Below are positions 40,141 to 49,606 of a stretch of 64,000 nucleotides of DNA, one piece after another. The stretch spans positions 248,001 through 312,000 of the forward strand of contig NZ_JAMYDV010000002.1 in assembly GCF_024128855.1 (NCBI RefSeq). Reading direction: 5' to 3'. The DNA is from Rhodovulum tesquicola. GTDB taxonomy: Bacteria; Pseudomonadota; Alphaproteobacteria; Rhodobacterales; Rhodobacteraceae. The notes beneath the pieces are model-generated. The model saw nothing but the letters and a program-made list of their open reading frames with translations. It did not search any database and was not told the DNA's origin. The position numbers and the translations under genes were made by a program. How positions within the stretch are numbered: the first letter of the stretch is position 1; every line of letters starts with the position of its first letter.

Positions 40141-40932
40141 ATGGCGCTTCCCGATTTCTCGATGCGTCAGCTTCTCGAAGCTGGCGTTCATTTCGGCCAC
40201 CAGACCCAGCGGTGGAATCCGCGCATGGCCGAATATATCTATGGCGACCGCAACGGCATCCACATCATCGACCTGACGCAGACCGTCCCGATGCTGGACG
40301 CCGCGCTGAACGTCATCCGCGAGACCGTTGCCAAGGGTGGCCGCATTCTCTTCGTCGGCACCAAGCGGCAGGCGCAGAAGCCGGTCGCGGACGCCGCCGA
40401 ACGCTGCGCGCAATACTACATGAACCATCGCTGGCTGGGCGGCACGCTGACCAACTGGAAGACCGTGTCGCAATCGATCAAGCGTCTGAACGAGATCGAC
40501 GAGCAGATGGCGATGGGCGCCGAGGGCCTGACCAAGAAGGAACGGCTCGGGATGGAACGCGAGCAGGCCAAGCTGCAGGCCTCGCTTGGTGGCATCCGCG
40601 AAATGGGCGGCCTGCCGGACCTGCTGTTCATCATCGACGTCAACAAGGAAGACCTGGCCATCCTCGAAGCCCGCAAGCTGGGCATCCCGGTGGTGGCGGT
40701 GGTCGACACCAACTGCTCGCCCAACGGCGTGGATTATGTGATCCCCGGCAATGACGACGCCGCCCGCGCGATCCAGCTGTACTGCGATCTGGCCGCCCGT
40801 GCGGCGCTGGACGGCATGTCTGCGCAGATGGATGCCGCAGGCGTCGATATCGGCGCGCTGGACGAGGCGCCGGCCGAGGAACTGCTGGCCGAGGCCACGG
40901 AACAACCCGCCGAAGAGACCGCCGGGGCCTGA
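40141..40932 (+). CDS. rpsB: 30S ribosomal protein S2
   Basis: A 263-aa structural protein of the small ribosomal subunit. The N-terminus [22 protein letters not shown] and the central [33 protein letters not shown] are diagnostic. AAAGGAA lies upstream of the ATG. The acidic C-terminal tail ([22 protein letters not shown]) is common in this bacterial group. It is followed by tsf in the usual order, separated by 82 bp with a hairpin. Confidence 0.98.
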   Translation: MALPDFSMRQLLEAGVHFGHQTQRWNPRMAEYIYGDRNGIHIIDLTQTVPMLDAALNVIRETVAKGGRILFVGTKRQAQKPVADAAERCAQYYMNHRWLGGTLTNWKTVSQSIKRLNEIDEQMAMGAEGLTKKERLGMEREQAKLQASLGGIREMGGLPDLLFIIDVNKEDLAILEARKLGIPVVAVVDTNCSPNGVDYVIPGNDDAARAIQLYCDLAARAALDGMSAQMDAAGVDIGALDEAPAEELLAEATEQPAEETAGA

Positions 40933-40956
40933 GCCCGGCCTGTCACGGGATTGATA

Positions 40957-40982
40957 CCGGGCGCGGATATCGCCGCGCCCGG
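40957..40982 (+). terminator. Hairpin in the rpsB-tsf spacer (possible partial terminator)
   Basis: A perfect 10-bp stem CCGGGCGCGG/CCGCGCCCGG with loop ATATCG, followed by AACCTTATT rather than a T-run. It could lower read-through so that tsf is made at a different level from rpsB, or protect an mRNA end after processing. Confidence 0.5.
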
Positions 40983-41014
40983 AACCTTATTCGACAATCG
41001 AGGAGAGCCGAGCC

Positions 41015-41890
41015 ATGGCAATCACGGCTAGCATGGTGAAAGATCTGCGCGACAGGACCGGCGCGGGCATGATGGACGCCAAGAAGGCGCTGACCGAAAC
41101 CGAGGGCGACATGGAAGCGGCCATCGACTGGCTGCGCACCAAGGGGCTGGCCAAGGCCGCCAAGAAATCCGGCCGCACCGCTGCCGAGGGCCTGGTGGCC
41201 GTCGAGGTCACGGGCGGCAAGGGCGTCGCCGTCGAGGTGAACTCGGAGACCGATTTCGTGGCCAAGAACGCCGAGTTCCAGGCCATGGTGGCGGGCATCG
41301 CCAAGGCGGCGATGGGCGCGGCCGATCTGGACGCGCTGATGGCCGCCGATCTGGGCGGCAAGTCGGTCGCCGACACGCTGACCGACAAGATCGCCACCAT
41401 CGGCGAGAACATGACGCTGCGCCGCATGGCCTGCATCGAGGGCGAGACCGTGGTCAGCTATGTCCACAACGCCGCCACGCCCGGCATGGGCAAGATCGGT
41501 GTTCTGGTGGCGATGACCGGTGGCGACGAGGCGTTCGGCAAGCAGGTCGCAATGCACGTTGCCGCTGCGAACCCCGCCTCGCTGGGCGCGGCGGATCTCG
41601 ACCCCGCGCTGGTCGAGAAGGAACGCCAGGTCCAGATCGACATCGCCCGCGAAAGCGGCAAGCCCGATGCGGTGATCGAGAAGATGATCGAGGGGCGGAT
41701 GAAGAAGTACCTGTCCGAGGTCACGCTTCTGGGTCAGGCCTTCGTGATGAATCCCGACCTGACCGTCGAGGCGGCCGCTGCCGAGGCTGGCGCCACGATC
41801 ACCGGTTTCGTCCGGCTTGAGGTCGGCGAGGGCATCGAAAAGGTCGAGGAAGACTTCGCCGCCGAGGTCGCCAAGGCGGTCCAGGGCTGA
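41015..41890 (+). CDS. tsf: Elongation factor Ts
   Basis: Guanine-nucleotide exchange factor for EF-Tu. The 291-aa protein has the N-terminal UBA-like module [24 protein letters not shown], and [12 protein letters not shown], the EF-Tu-contacting signature. AGGAGAG precedes the ATG. A GC-rich terminator hairpin follows 31 bp after the stop. Confidence 0.98.
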   Translation: MAITASMVKDLRDRTGAGMMDAKKALTETEGDMEAAIDWLRTKGLAKAAKKSGRTAAEGLVAVEVTGGKGVAVEVNSETDFVAKNAEFQAMVAGIAKAAMGAADLDALMAADLGGKSVADTLTDKIATIGENMTLRRMACIEGETVVSYVHNAATPGMGKIGVLVAMTGGDEAFGKQVAMHVAAANPASLGAADLDPALVEKERQVQIDIARESGKPDAVIEKMIEGRMKKYLSEVTLLGQAFVMNPDLTVEAAAAEAGATITGFVRLEVGEGIEKVEEDFAAEVAKAVQG

Positions 41891-41921
41891 TCGCAGCCCG
41901 ACCAGGGACAGGCACAGGGCA

Positions 41922-41956
41922 GGGGGCGGTCGGGCAGGGGTCTGACCGCCCCCTTT
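41922..41956 (+). terminator. Terminator after tsf
   Basis: A perfect 10-bp stem GGGGGCGGTC (41922-41931)/GACCGCCCCC (41944-41953) with a 12-nt loop, followed by TTTCCGTTT. Position and stem strength support termination of the rpsB-tsf transcript; the T-run is short. Confidence 0.75.
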
Positions 41957-42357
41957 CCGTTTCGGATCCGACCCGATTGGCGGCCGGCAAGGCAGGCACG
42001 AACCGGGATGCGCCCGGTCGTTCCGTCGACTGCCGAGAAAGGCAAAGGCGGTACGACCACCCCTTGGCCGCACCGCCCCCGTACTTCCCACCGATCCCCC
42101 CTCGAAGAGGACGAACCGCGCGAAGTGGCTGACACGATTCGACCGAGTATAGGTCGCAACGTGCTCGTCCCGGTCTCCCGGGGGGCGTAGCACCATCGAA
42201 ATCGCGAGGTCGCTTCAGCCCTTCAGTTCCTTGGCCCAAGGCCACCACTCACGGAACGAGCGGATAGTCGCCGATTCACGCACCGTGTCGGTAGTGGGGG
42301 AATCCTTACCTGCAGCATGCGCAGCTTGCGCATTGGCCGGATCGAATCAGGACGGCA
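41957..42357. other. Non-coding region between tsf and the luxR-type gene, with strand-biased hairpin
   Basis: No supported gene in about 400 bp. A 12-pair hairpin at 42047-42077 has two A-C mismatches on the plus strand, but these become G-U wobbles on the minus strand, so a structured RNA would come from the minus strand. A perfect 6-bp stem ACCGGG/CCCGGT lies at 42002-42018. A 43-codon open stretch on the minus strand (42346-42215) ends SFREWWPWAKELKG but lacks a good start codon. Confidence 0.5.
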
Positions 42358-43110
42358 TCACCCGCGCGTGCTGAAGATCTGGTTCTGGAACCATGCTTTC
42401 AGCACCGCCTGCGCCGTCGTCTCGACGTCCAGCGCGTCACGCGCAAGGCGCAGGTGCTTTTCCACCGTTGCCGGCGTCACGCCCAGAATCGTCGCGATGT
42501 CCTGCGCCGTCTTGCCGTCGCCCACCCATTCCAGCACCTCGCGCTGACGCGGTGTCAATGGCGGGCGGGTCGAGAGATAGGGCAGGTTCTGGACCTTGAG
42601 ATGCATCACCTCGTTCATCAGGAAGATCTCGTCACCATGTTCGGCCCAGACGGCATCCACGTCGTCCTGCGTCAGACCCTCGCGCGCCACCAGCCCGATC
42701 GCCCCCTTGGCGCGCATCGAGATGTCCCGAAACGCGATGGAATATCCCGCCACGATGCCCATCGACCGGTTGAATTCCAGCGTGCGTTCCTCTTCCGGGG
42801 TCAGTTCCCCGCGCGCCCGGCGTTCGCACAGTTCGCGCCAACTGCAAACCCCCTCGTTCTCGGCCGCCCAGCGCACCATGGGCGCGTTGCGATACATCTC
42901 CTGGTCGACGAAGGCGCGGGTATAGTCGGGTCTGAGATTGGACAGCACCAGAAGATCGTCCCGGTCGCCGAGCGAATTGGCCGTACGGAACCGTGTGAAC
43001 CCGTAGATCAGCCGGTCAAACCCGTAGGCCGCCATCCGTTGCGTGTGGTGCGCCCACAACTCTTCCACGGTCTGCGCCGCGACGATGGTCTTGAGATGCT
43101 CGAGTGGCAT
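42358..43110 (-). CDS. LuxR-family regulator with autoinducer-binding domain
   Basis: A 250-aa protein. The N-terminal ~165 residues form an autoinducer-binding-type domain, with GFDRLIYGFTRF and the Trp/Tyr/Asp-containing core around MYRNAPMVRWAAEN. The C-terminal helix-turn-helix is LTPRQREVLEWVGDGKTAQDIATILGVTPATVEKHL. GGAGG lies just before the ATG. No luxI-type synthase is adjacent, so it is an orphan ('solo') receptor that may sense acyl-homoserine lactones made elsewhere in the cell or by neighbours. Its upstream region is unusually AT-rich. Confidence 0.9.
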   Translation of the reverse strand: MPLEHLKTIVAAQTVEELWAHHTQRMAAYGFDRLIYGFTRFRTANSLGDRDDLLVLSNLRPDYTRAFVDQEMYRNAPMVRWAAENEGVCSWRELCERRARGELTPEEERTLEFNRSMGIVAGYSIAFRDISMRAKGAIGLVAREGLTQDDVDAVWAEHGDEIFLMNEVMHLKVQNLPYLSTRPPLTPRQREVLEWVGDGKTAQDIATILGVTPATVEKHLRLARDALDVETTAQAVLKAWFQNQIFSTRG

Positions 43111-43546
43111 GGCACCTCCGTGAATGCGAGAACGCGGAAACTCGGGGTTCGCGGATCAAGGTAGCCGAGATGATCCGCCAGAACCGCCGGGCGCCGCAAT
43201 CCCCGGACGATCCAGATGTTTACGCCAGGCTTCCCCGGCATGTCGAGAGGCAGCGCCTGTCGCCGCGCATGCCACATGCCGGCTCGCCAGTTCGGCGCCG
43301 CTGCGGTGGTGCTTTATTCGTCGCGACGATGACGGCGGGGCACGCCGCAATCGGGGGGGGGCGCGGTCGACGTGAAGATTGCGAGACAGGCAACTGATTT
43401 CAATTTGAATATGCTCGGCAGACCTATCTGTTGGGACCGAGTGTCGAAAGATATCGGCAACAGATTTACGTTACATAATACTGATTATCGGCCTTGGATA
43501 TGTGGGCTTGGGACGCCGCGATGGCTTCCTGCCCCCCGGGCGCCGG
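43111..43546. other. 436-bp region upstream of luxR-type gene with AT-rich island and inverted repeats
   Basis: No gene seen. About 43380-43500 is clearly AT-richer than the rest of the window. It contains a perfect 8-bp inverted repeat ATCTGTTG (43426-43433)/CAACAGAT (43458-43465), with an inner CCGA/TCGG pair, and a short ATAAT-ACTG-ATTAT palindrome near 43477-43490. A run of nine G lies at about 43353-43361. This is the likely control region of the luxR-type gene, but I cannot place a clear promoter. Confidence 0.5.
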
Positions 43547-44587
43547 TCAGCCGACCGGCAGGAAGACGGTGAAGGTGCTGCCTTCGCCCTCGACGCTCTC
43601 GATCCGGAACCGGCCGCGGTGGCGGTTCACGATATGCTTGACGATGGCAAGCCCCAGCCCCGTTCCGCCCATCTCGCGCGAGCGGTGGCTGTCGACCCGG
43701 TAGAACCGTTCTGTCAGCCGCGGGATATGCACCGGATCGAAGCCTTCGCCACGGTCGATCACGTCGATCCGCACGCCGGGGCCGCGGAACGCCAGCTCGC
43801 GCTCGCTTTGCGTCATGCGCACCACGAGGCTGCCACCCGATCCGCCATATTTGATGCCGTTCTCGATCAGGTTGTGGAACACTTGAGTGAGCTGGTCGGG
43901 ATCACCCAGCACATGGACCGGGCTGTCCGCGCCTTCGAGGGCGATCTCGACCCCCGAATCAGAGGCAAGCGGGCGCAGGGTCTGAACCGAACTGCGCAAC
44001 AGCGCGGCGACATCCACCCGCGCGCCCGGACGCATGCGCTCCTCGGCCTCGACCCGGCTGAGCGACAGAAGGTCGCTGACCAGCCGGTTCATCCGCTTCG
44101 CCTCGCGTCCCATGATCTCGAGAAAGCGCCCACGCGCCGCGGCATCGTCCCGTGCGGGCCCCTGAAGTGTCTCGATGAAGCCCAGCAGCGCGGTCAGCGG
44201 CGTCTTCAACTCGTGGCTGACATTGGCCACGAAATCGCGTCGGATCTGGCCCATCTGCTCGCGTTCGGTGACGTCGGTGAAGACGACAACGACGCCCGAA
44301 CCGCCATCGGGGCCCAGCGGGCTCGCGGTAACCTCGTAGGTGACCTCGCGTGCGACCTCGGTGGTCAGGTAGCGCACCTTGCGAGACTGGCGCAGGCGCA
44401 ACGCCTCTTCGACGCAGTCCAGCAGCGCGGGCTGGCGCAGGACCGTGATGTAATGCCGCCCCGCACCCGCCGCGCCGAAAAGCTGCGTGGCGGGCGCATT
44501 CATTGCCTGCACGCGTTCGCTGCGATCGATCAACACCACCGGAAGCGGCACCCCCGCGATGATCGACGGGGCAAGTTCGGCGGTCAT
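43547..44587 (-). CDS. phoR: PhoR-like sensor histidine kinase (soluble form)
   Basis: A 346-aa kinase with an N-terminal PAS-like domain (PLPVVLIDRSERVQAMN), the H box VSHELKTPLTALLGFIETL, N box NLIENGIKYG, G1 DRGEGF, F box RLTERFYRVD and G2 GGTGLGLAIVKH. The sequence is most like PhoR kinases that sense phosphate limitation. It has no membrane helix and no neighbouring phoB or pst genes, so the PhoR name is tentative. An AT-rich upstream segment (44640-44740) has a possible promoter TTCAGT-N17-TATATG on the minus strand. Confidence 0.8.
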   Translation of the reverse strand: MTAELAPSIIAGVPLPVVLIDRSERVQAMNAPATQLFGAAGAGRHYITVLRQPALLDCVEEALRLRQSRKVRYLTTEVAREVTYEVTASPLGPDGGSGVVVVFTDVTEREQMGQIRRDFVANVSHELKTPLTALLGFIETLQGPARDDAAARGRFLEIMGREAKRMNRLVSDLLSLSRVEAEERMRPGARVDVAALLRSSVQTLRPLASDSGVEIALEGADSPVHVLGDPDQLTQVFHNLIENGIKYGGSGGSLVVRMTQSERELAFRGPGVRIDVIDRGEGFDPVHIPRLTERFYRVDSHRSREMGGTGLGLAIVKHIVNRHRGRFRIESVEGEGSTFTVFLPVG

Positions 44588-44772
44588 GTACGGCTCCCTC
44601 GCGTCGCTGATCGTAAACGGACGTAACGGAACCCGCGATTCCTTGTCATAGGCATTTGCCTCTGCTTCGAATTGACCATATAAAAACAGTTGAGACCTGA
44701 CTGAAAAGGCAGGTTGACAACTTAGGATTGATTACAGGCGCCTCCATGGCGCCGCACAGCGGAGCGGCATGC

Positions 44773-45150
44773 ATGGAGCAACGCCATCTTCTTACGGACG
44801 CGTGGGTCGCAAGACCGCTCGCGCCCTCCTTGGCCTTGCTTGTCGGTTTCGACCAGGAAGATCACCCCGAGCATTGCATGCCCTTTGCCGCAGGTCGTTG
44901 CGAGAAACTGCCCTATGCGCTGCTTCACGCCGCGCTGGCTTGCGTGCCCTGGGCCGATTATGTGGTTTCTCCGCTGGTGAGCGATCATTTCGACGCGCTT
45001 GATCTGGCAGCGCAACTGGAGCTTGCCGGCTATCGCGGGCGTTATGTCGTCGTCACACCTGCCCTGCCCGCGCCGCACATGATCCGCCGCGAGATCGAAC
45101 AGCTTTGCCCGGGCCTGACGGTCGAGTTGATCCCGCGCGCGCGGATCTAG
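44773..45150 (+). CDS. Conserved hypothetical protein, receiver-like fold possible
   Basis: A 125-aa protein from ATG 44773 (GGAG 8 nt upstream). It contains PLVSDHFDALDLAAQLELAGYRGRYVVVTPALPAPHMIRREIEQL. This alternates beta strands and helices in the manner of a response-regulator receiver, but without a recognisable phospho-acceptor Asp or conserved Lys. Divergent from the PhoR-like kinase, with 185 bp between them. Longer in-frame starts at 44728 and 44746 exist but lack a ribosome-binding site. Function not known. Confidence 0.7.
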   Translation: MEQRHLLTDAWVARPLAPSLALLVGFDQEDHPEHCMPFAAGRCEKLPYALLHAALACVPWADYVVSPLVSDHFDALDLAAQLELAGYRGRYVVVTPALPAPHMIRREIEQLCPGLTVELIPRARI

Positions 45151-45170
45151 CCTTCGGACCGCCTGGCGGG

Positions 45171-45707
45171 TCATCCCTCTTGATGCGCCGTCAAACCGCC
45201 GCGAAAACGTCGCATGGCGGCCTGGTAGTTGCGCGCGGACCTGCGCAGCCCCTCGATCGCGGCCGCGTCGAGCTGGCGCACCACCTTGGCGGGGCTGCCC
45301 ATCACGAGGCTGCCATCGGGGATTTCCTTGCCCTCGGTGACCAGCGCGCAGGCCCCGATCAGGCAATTGTCGCCGATCACCGCCCCGTTCAGCACCGTGG
45401 CACCCATGCCGATCAGGGTATTGTTGCCGATGGTGCAGCCATGCAGCATCGCCTTGTGCCCGATGGTGCAGCCTTCGCCGATCACCAGCGGAAAACCCAT
45501 GTCGGTGTGGCAGACCGTGTTTTCCTGGATGTTGCTCCCTGCCCCCACCGTGATCGGTTCGTTGTCGCCCCTCAGCGTGGCGCCGAACCAGACCGAGGCG
45601 CCCTGCCCCAGGATCACCTTGCCGATCACGTTGGCATCGGGGGCGACCCAGAAATCGCCGTCCTCGGGAAGCGTGGGCAGGATGCCGTCAAGGGCGTAAA
45701 GCGTCAT
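45171..45707 (-). CDS. Gamma carbonic anhydrase-family protein
   Basis: A 178-aa left-handed beta-helix (hexapeptide repeat) protein. [28 protein letters not shown] and [26 protein letters not shown] contain the metal-binding His residues and the Arg/Asp/Gln of gamma-class carbonic anhydrases (YrdA/PaaY type). Start ATG 45707 overlaps the gmk stop by 4 bp. Catalytic activity is not guaranteed for this subgroup. Confidence 0.92.
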   Translation of the reverse strand: MTLYALDGILPTLPEDGDFWVAPDANVIGKVILGQGASVWFGATLRGDNEPITVGAGSNIQENTVCHTDMGFPLVIGEGCTIGHKAMLHGCTIGNNTLIGMGATVLNGAVIGDNCLIGACALVTEGKEIPDGSLVMGSPAKVVRQLDAAAIEGLRRSARNYQAAMRRFRGGLTAHQEG

Positions 45708-46345
45708 GGCAGGGCCTCGAATTCGGCCTGAAGCGCGCGGACATGGGCCGTCAGGTCCGGCTGCTGGCTGCGGCGCAGGCGGGTTGCGGTCAGGATCGTC
45801 TTCAGCTTTTCCTCGGTCGCGTCGAGATCTTCGTTCACCAGCACGAAATCGTAGCCGTCCCAATGGCTGATCTCGTCCCAGCTTTTCTGCATCCGTTTCG
45901 CGATGGTCTCGGCATTGTCCTGCCCGCGGCTCTCCAGTCGACGGCGCAGTTCCGCGATCGAGGGCGGCAGAAGGAAGATCGACAGCGTGTGCTGGCCCAG
46001 GGCCGAGTTGCGGATCTGCTGTGCGCCCTGCCAGTCGATATCGAACAGCACATCGCGCCCCGCCTCGATGGCGGCGCGCACCGGCGCCTCGGGCGAACCG
46101 TAGAAATTGCCGAAGACATAGGCATGTTCCAGCATCGCGCCCTTCGACACCTCGGCCTTGAAGGCGGGCTCGCTCAGGAAATGATAGTCCTGGCCCTCCT
46201 CCTCGCCCGGCCGCGGCGGTCTGGTGGTGGCCGAGACCGAGAACAGGATATCCCTGTCCCAGTCGCGCAACCGCCGCGCCAGCGTGGACTTGCCTGCGCC
46301 GGACGGCGAGGACAGGATTATGAGAAGACCCCGCCGCGCCCCCAT
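45704..46345 (-). CDS. gmk: Guanylate kinase
   Basis: Phosphorylates GMP to GDP. The 213-aa protein has the P-loop [14 protein letters not shown], the GMP-binding [21 protein letters not shown] and [13 protein letters not shown]. The upstream yicC gene stops 3 bp before its start, and the downstream carbonic anhydrase overlaps by 4 bp. The yicC-gmk order is widely conserved. Confidence 0.97.
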   Translation of the reverse strand: MGARRGLLIILSSPSGAGKSTLARRLRDWDRDILFSVSATTRPPRPGEEEGQDYHFLSEPAFKAEVSKGAMLEHAYVFGNFYGSPEAPVRAAIEAGRDVLFDIDWQGAQQIRNSALGQHTLSIFLLPPSIAELRRRLESRGQDNAETIAKRMQKSWDEISHWDGYDFVLVNEDLDATEEKLKTILTATRLRRSQQPDLTAHVRALQAEFEALP

Positions 46346-46348
46346 GCC

Positions 46349-47242
46349 CTACTCCACGTTCTGAACCTGCTCGCGCATCTGGTCGATCACATGCTTGAGG
46401 TCAAGCCCGATGCGGGTCAGCGGCGTGGATTGCGACTTGGAACAGAGCGTGTTGGCCTCGCGGTTGAATTCCTGCATCAGGAAGTCGAGCTTGCGTCCGA
46501 TGGGGCCATCCGCATCCAGCAGCGCGCGCGCCGCCTCGACATGGGCCGAAAGCCGGTCCATTTCCTCGCGCACGTCGGATTTGACCGCGATCATCGCCAG
46601 TTCCTGCGCCACCCGGTCCGGGTCGGCGCCCTCGGAATTGTCCAGCACCCGGGCGAGGTTCGCGCGCAGCGATTCGGCCATGTGCTCGCGCCGCGCCTCG
46701 GCGGCCCGGGCTGCGTCCTCGACCAGATCGGCGATCTGGGCAAGATGATCGCGCAGAAGCGCCTCGAGCGCCGCGCCCTCGGCGGCGCGCATCGCGGTGA
46801 AGTCGTCGATCAGCCTGTCCAGATCGGCCAGAAGCGCGGCGGTCAGCGCCTCGGTCTCGGCCTCGGGCAGCGCCGTGTCCGCCACGCCGCGCAATGTCAG
46901 GATGTCGGCCGCGCTGGGCACCGCAAGGCGCAGATTGTGTTCGGCCGCCGCGGCCTCGACCTTCTTCAGCATGACAAGCGCCGCGTTGAGCGCCCGCGCG
47001 TCGATCATCGCCGTCCCCGCCCCCGTCGCCTCGCGCTGGACCTTCAGCCCCAGCGTCACGCTGCCTCGCGCGATCCGCCCCTGAACTGCCGCGCGTGCCG
47101 CCTGTTCCAGCCCCGGCAGCCAGTCGGGCAGCCGCAGCCGCAGGTCCAGCCCCTTGCCGTTGACGCTGCGCAATTCCCAGGTCCAGCCATGGCCGTGCCC
47201 CTGTCCGCCCCGCGCCGCGAAGGCGGTCATCGAGTCAGGCAT
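46349..47242 (-). CDS. yicC: YicC/YloC-family endoribonuclease
   Basis: A 297-aa protein with the N-terminal [10 protein letters not shown]...[20 protein letters not shown] and the C-terminal [18 protein letters not shown] and [22 protein letters not shown], the diagnostic pattern of the YicC family. Members are endoribonucleases involved in mRNA and small-RNA turnover. First gene of yicC-gmk-carbonic anhydrase. Divergent from the PAS protein gene. Confidence 0.94.
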   Translation of the reverse strand: MPDSMTAFAARGGQGHGHGWTWELRSVNGKGLDLRLRLPDWLPGLEQAARAAVQGRIARGSVTLGLKVQREATGAGTAMIDARALNAALVMLKKVEAAAAEHNLRLAVPSAADILTLRGVADTALPEAETEALTAALLADLDRLIDDFTAMRAAEGAALEALLRDHLAQIADLVEDAARAAEARREHMAESLRANLARVLDNSEGADPDRVAQELAMIAVKSDVREEMDRLSAHVEAARALLDADGPIGRKLDFLMQEFNREANTLCSKSQSTPLTRIGLDLKHVIDQMREQVQNVE

Positions 47243-47409
47243 CTTCGTTAACCATTGGTGAAGACTCCCCTCTCACTCGTGGCTTTTTTGTGGCAATCTT
47301 TGGCCCATGGGGGCTGATCCGCACTAGCATGTCCCACGCTGGCCGACAACGGCGGCCAGGGAGGGGCGTTTCGGACAGCCATGGTTGGTGTGACCGGGGT
47401 GGTAACGAG

Positions 47410-48024
47410 ATGTCCGAGAACGACAAGAGCCTGAGGGCCGCTGTGATCGCGCTGGCAGGGTATCGCGCGGGGGGCGGCCTAGCCGCGCTGGACGAGATCG
47501 AGGCCTATTGGCGTGGGCTGACCGAGAAAAACGGCATCCCGCCGAGCCGGGCCGAACTGGACCCGCGCGGCTTTTCCCGGGCGCTGTCGAACTGCTTCAT
47601 CGCCGAGGCGATCACGCCGCGCCATCTGCGCCTGCGGCTGACGGGTCAGCACCTGAGCGATGTCATGGGGATGGACATGCGCGGGATGCCGCTCTCTGCC
47701 TTGATCCTGCCTGATTCCCGCCCCCATCTGGAGCAGGTGATCGCCGAAGGGCTGGCGAACATGGCCGGACCCGCAAGGATCAGCCTGTTCGCGCCGCCCC
47801 GTTTCGGCCAGCCCGCGCTTTATGGCGGCATCGTGCTTTTGCCGCTGCGCGACGAGGCCGGCGCGCCGCGCCGGACGCTGGGTGCCTTTGCCACGGTCGG
47901 CAAGCCCGGCCGCGCGCCGCGCCGCTTCCGCATTCTGGGTGCGGCCGAGACCGATCGTCCGGTTGCCACGACCGGCCGCCCGGCGCTGAGGGTGATCGAG
48001 GGCGGGCTGTCGGCCCGGGCCTGA
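47410..48024 (+). CDS. PAS-domain protein (PAS_5 type)
   Basis: A 204-aa cytoplasmic protein whose body matches the short alphaproteobacterial PAS_5 family: YWRGLTEKNGIPPSRAELDPRGF, then LRLRLTGQHLSDVMGMDMRGMPLSAL, and VLLPLRDEAGAPRRTLGAFAT. No output domain is attached. It may sense a small ligand or act as an adaptor; function unknown. The start at 47410 fits the family; upstream in-frame ATGs give an atypical extension. Confidence 0.82.
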   Translation: MSENDKSLRAAVIALAGYRAGGGLAALDEIEAYWRGLTEKNGIPPSRAELDPRGFSRALSNCFIAEAITPRHLRLRLTGQHLSDVMGMDMRGMPLSALILPDSRPHLEQVIAEGLANMAGPARISLFAPPRFGQPALYGGIVLLPLRDEAGAPRRTLGAFATVGKPGRAPRRFRILGAAETDRPVATTGRPALRVIEGGLSARA

Positions 48025-48059
48025 TCCCCGCCCCGTTCAGGACAGGAATACCAAGGGAT

Positions 48060-48082
48060 AGAAGGCGGTTACCCCGCCTTCT
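48060..48082. terminator. Bidirectional terminator hairpin
   Basis: A perfect stem GAAGGCGG (48061-48068)/CCGCCTTC (48074-48081) with loop TTACC and an extra A-T pair, placed between the convergent PAS-protein and DAHP synthase genes. The T-run is weak (TTC) on the plus side. Confidence 0.65.
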
Positions 48083-48091
48083 TCATGTGGA

Positions 48092-49462
48092 TCAGACCGC
48101 TGCGGCGGCCGCAGCGCTGTCATGGCGCGCGGACAGTTCCTCGGCCACGAGGAAGGCAAGCTCCAGCGCCTGAGAGGCATTCAGCCGCGGATCGCAGGCG
48201 GTGTGATAGCGCGAGGACAGATCCTCGTCGGTCACCGCGCGCACGCCGCCGGTGCATTCGGTCACGTCCTTGCCGGTCATCTCGACATGCACGCCGCCGG
48301 GGATCGTGCCCTCGGCCGCATGGACGGCAAAGAACTCCTGCACCTCGCGCAGCACCGAGTCGAAGGGCCGCGTCTTGAACCCGCTTGCTGACTTGATCGT
48401 GTTGCCGTGCATCGGATCGCAGGTCCACACGACCTGCGCCCCCATCTCGCGCACCACCCGGATCAGCCGCGGCAGGTGGTCGCCCACATTGCCCGCCCCG
48501 AAGCGCGCGATCAGCATCAGCCGACCGGGGATGTTCTTCGGGTTCAGCTTGTCGATCAGCACCTTCAGATCGTCATCGCTGATGCTCGGCCCGCATTTCA
48601 GCCCGATCGGGTTCATCACGCCGCGGCAGAACTCGACATGCGCGCCGTCCACCTGCCGCGTGCGGTCGCCGATCCACAGCATGTGGCCCGACCCCGCGAT
48701 CCAGTTACCCGAGGTGGAATCGACCCGGCACAGCGCCTCCTCGTATTCCAACAGCAGCGCCTCGTGCGAAGTGAAGAAATCCACCACCGACAGAGCGTTC
48801 ATCGTGTCGCCGTTCACGCCCGCGGCCGTCATGAAGGCCAGCGTGTCGCCGATCCGGTTCGCCATGTCGCGGTATTTCTCGGCCTCGTCGCTGTCGGTGA
48901 AGCCCAGCGTCCAGGCATGCACCCGGTGAATGTCGGCGAACCCGCCCTTGGAGAATGCGCGCAACAGGTTCAGCGAGGCGGCGGCCTGGGTATAGGCCTG
49001 CAACATGCGCGCCGGATCGGGGATGCGCGCCTCGGGCGTGAAATCGAATCCGTTGATGATGTCGCCGCGATAGGCGGGCAGTTCCACGCCGCCCTGGGTC
49101 TCGGTCGGCGCAGAGCGCGGCTTGGCGAATTGCCCCGCCATCCGGCCCACCTTGATGACCGGCAGCTTGGCGCCATAGGTCAGCACGATGGCCATCTGCA
49201 ACAGCACCTTGAAGGTGTCGCGGATGGAATCGGCGGAAAACTCGGCAAAGCTCTCGGCGCAGTCGCCGCCCTGCAGCAGGAACGCCTCGCCGCGTGCCGC
49301 CTGGCCCAGCTTGGCGGTCAGGTTGCGCGCCTCGCCGGCGAAGACCAGCGGCGGATACTTGGCCAACTGCGCCTCGACGGCATGAAGGGCCGCCTGGTCC
49401 GGGTAATCGGGCATCTGCACCCGGGGCCGGGACCGCCAGTCGGATTTCTGCCAGGTCGTCAT
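48092..49462 (-). CDS. aroG: 3-deoxy-7-phosphoheptulonate synthase, class II
   Basis: First enzyme of the shikimate pathway (phosphoenolpyruvate + erythrose 4-phosphate). The 456-aa length and motifs are those of the class II (plant/mycobacterial) type: [53 protein letters not shown], and [39 protein letters not shown] 49462 ([10 protein letters not shown]) fits the family start. The C-terminus is a run of Ala. It provides chorismate for the trp genes in this window. Confidence 0.96.
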   Translation of the reverse strand: MTTWQKSDWRSRPRVQMPDYPDQAALHAVEAQLAKYPPLVFAGEARNLTAKLGQAARGEAFLLQGGDCAESFAEFSADSIRDTFKVLLQMAIVLTYGAKLPVIKVGRMAGQFAKPRSAPTETQGGVELPAYRGDIINGFDFTPEARIPDPARMLQAYTQAAASLNLLRAFSKGGFADIHRVHAWTLGFTDSDEAEKYRDMANRIGDTLAFMTAAGVNGDTMNALSVVDFFTSHEALLLEYEEALCRVDSTSGNWIAGSGHMLWIGDRTRQVDGAHVEFCRGVMNPIGLKCGPSISDDDLKVLIDKLNPKNIPGRLMLIARFGAGNVGDHLPRLIRVVREMGAQVVWTCDPMHGNTIKSASGFKTRPFDSVLREVQEFFAVHAAEGTIPGGVHVEMTGKDVTECTGGVRAVTDEDLSSRYHTACDPRLNASQALELAFLVAEELSARHDSAAAAAAV

Positions 49463-49606
49463 CTCTCTCGCTCCGCAGGTCTGTCGCATTCCGTGGGGCC
49501 TTATAGGGGCAAGCGCGCCTTGCCGCCACCGTCAATTCCCCCGGCCCACTTGATCCGCTGGGGCAAACCTGCTTTCGCTGAACCGACAAGATGCGCGGAG
49601 GCAGAG

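Noticed and set aside
43547-44587. Firm assignment of the kinase to phosphate sensing
   Set aside because: Motifs fit PhoR-type kinases but no phoB, phoU or pst gene is adjacent; name kept as tentative only.
44640-44740. Pho box upstream of the PhoR-like kinase gene
   Set aside because: Only a single TTGTCAT-like half-site is seen; the required 11-bp spaced repeat is missing.
47249-47263. CtrA-like site TTAA-N7-TGAA upstream of yicC
   Set aside because: One half-site has a mismatch and it lies at the yicC ribosome-binding position, so it is probably chance.
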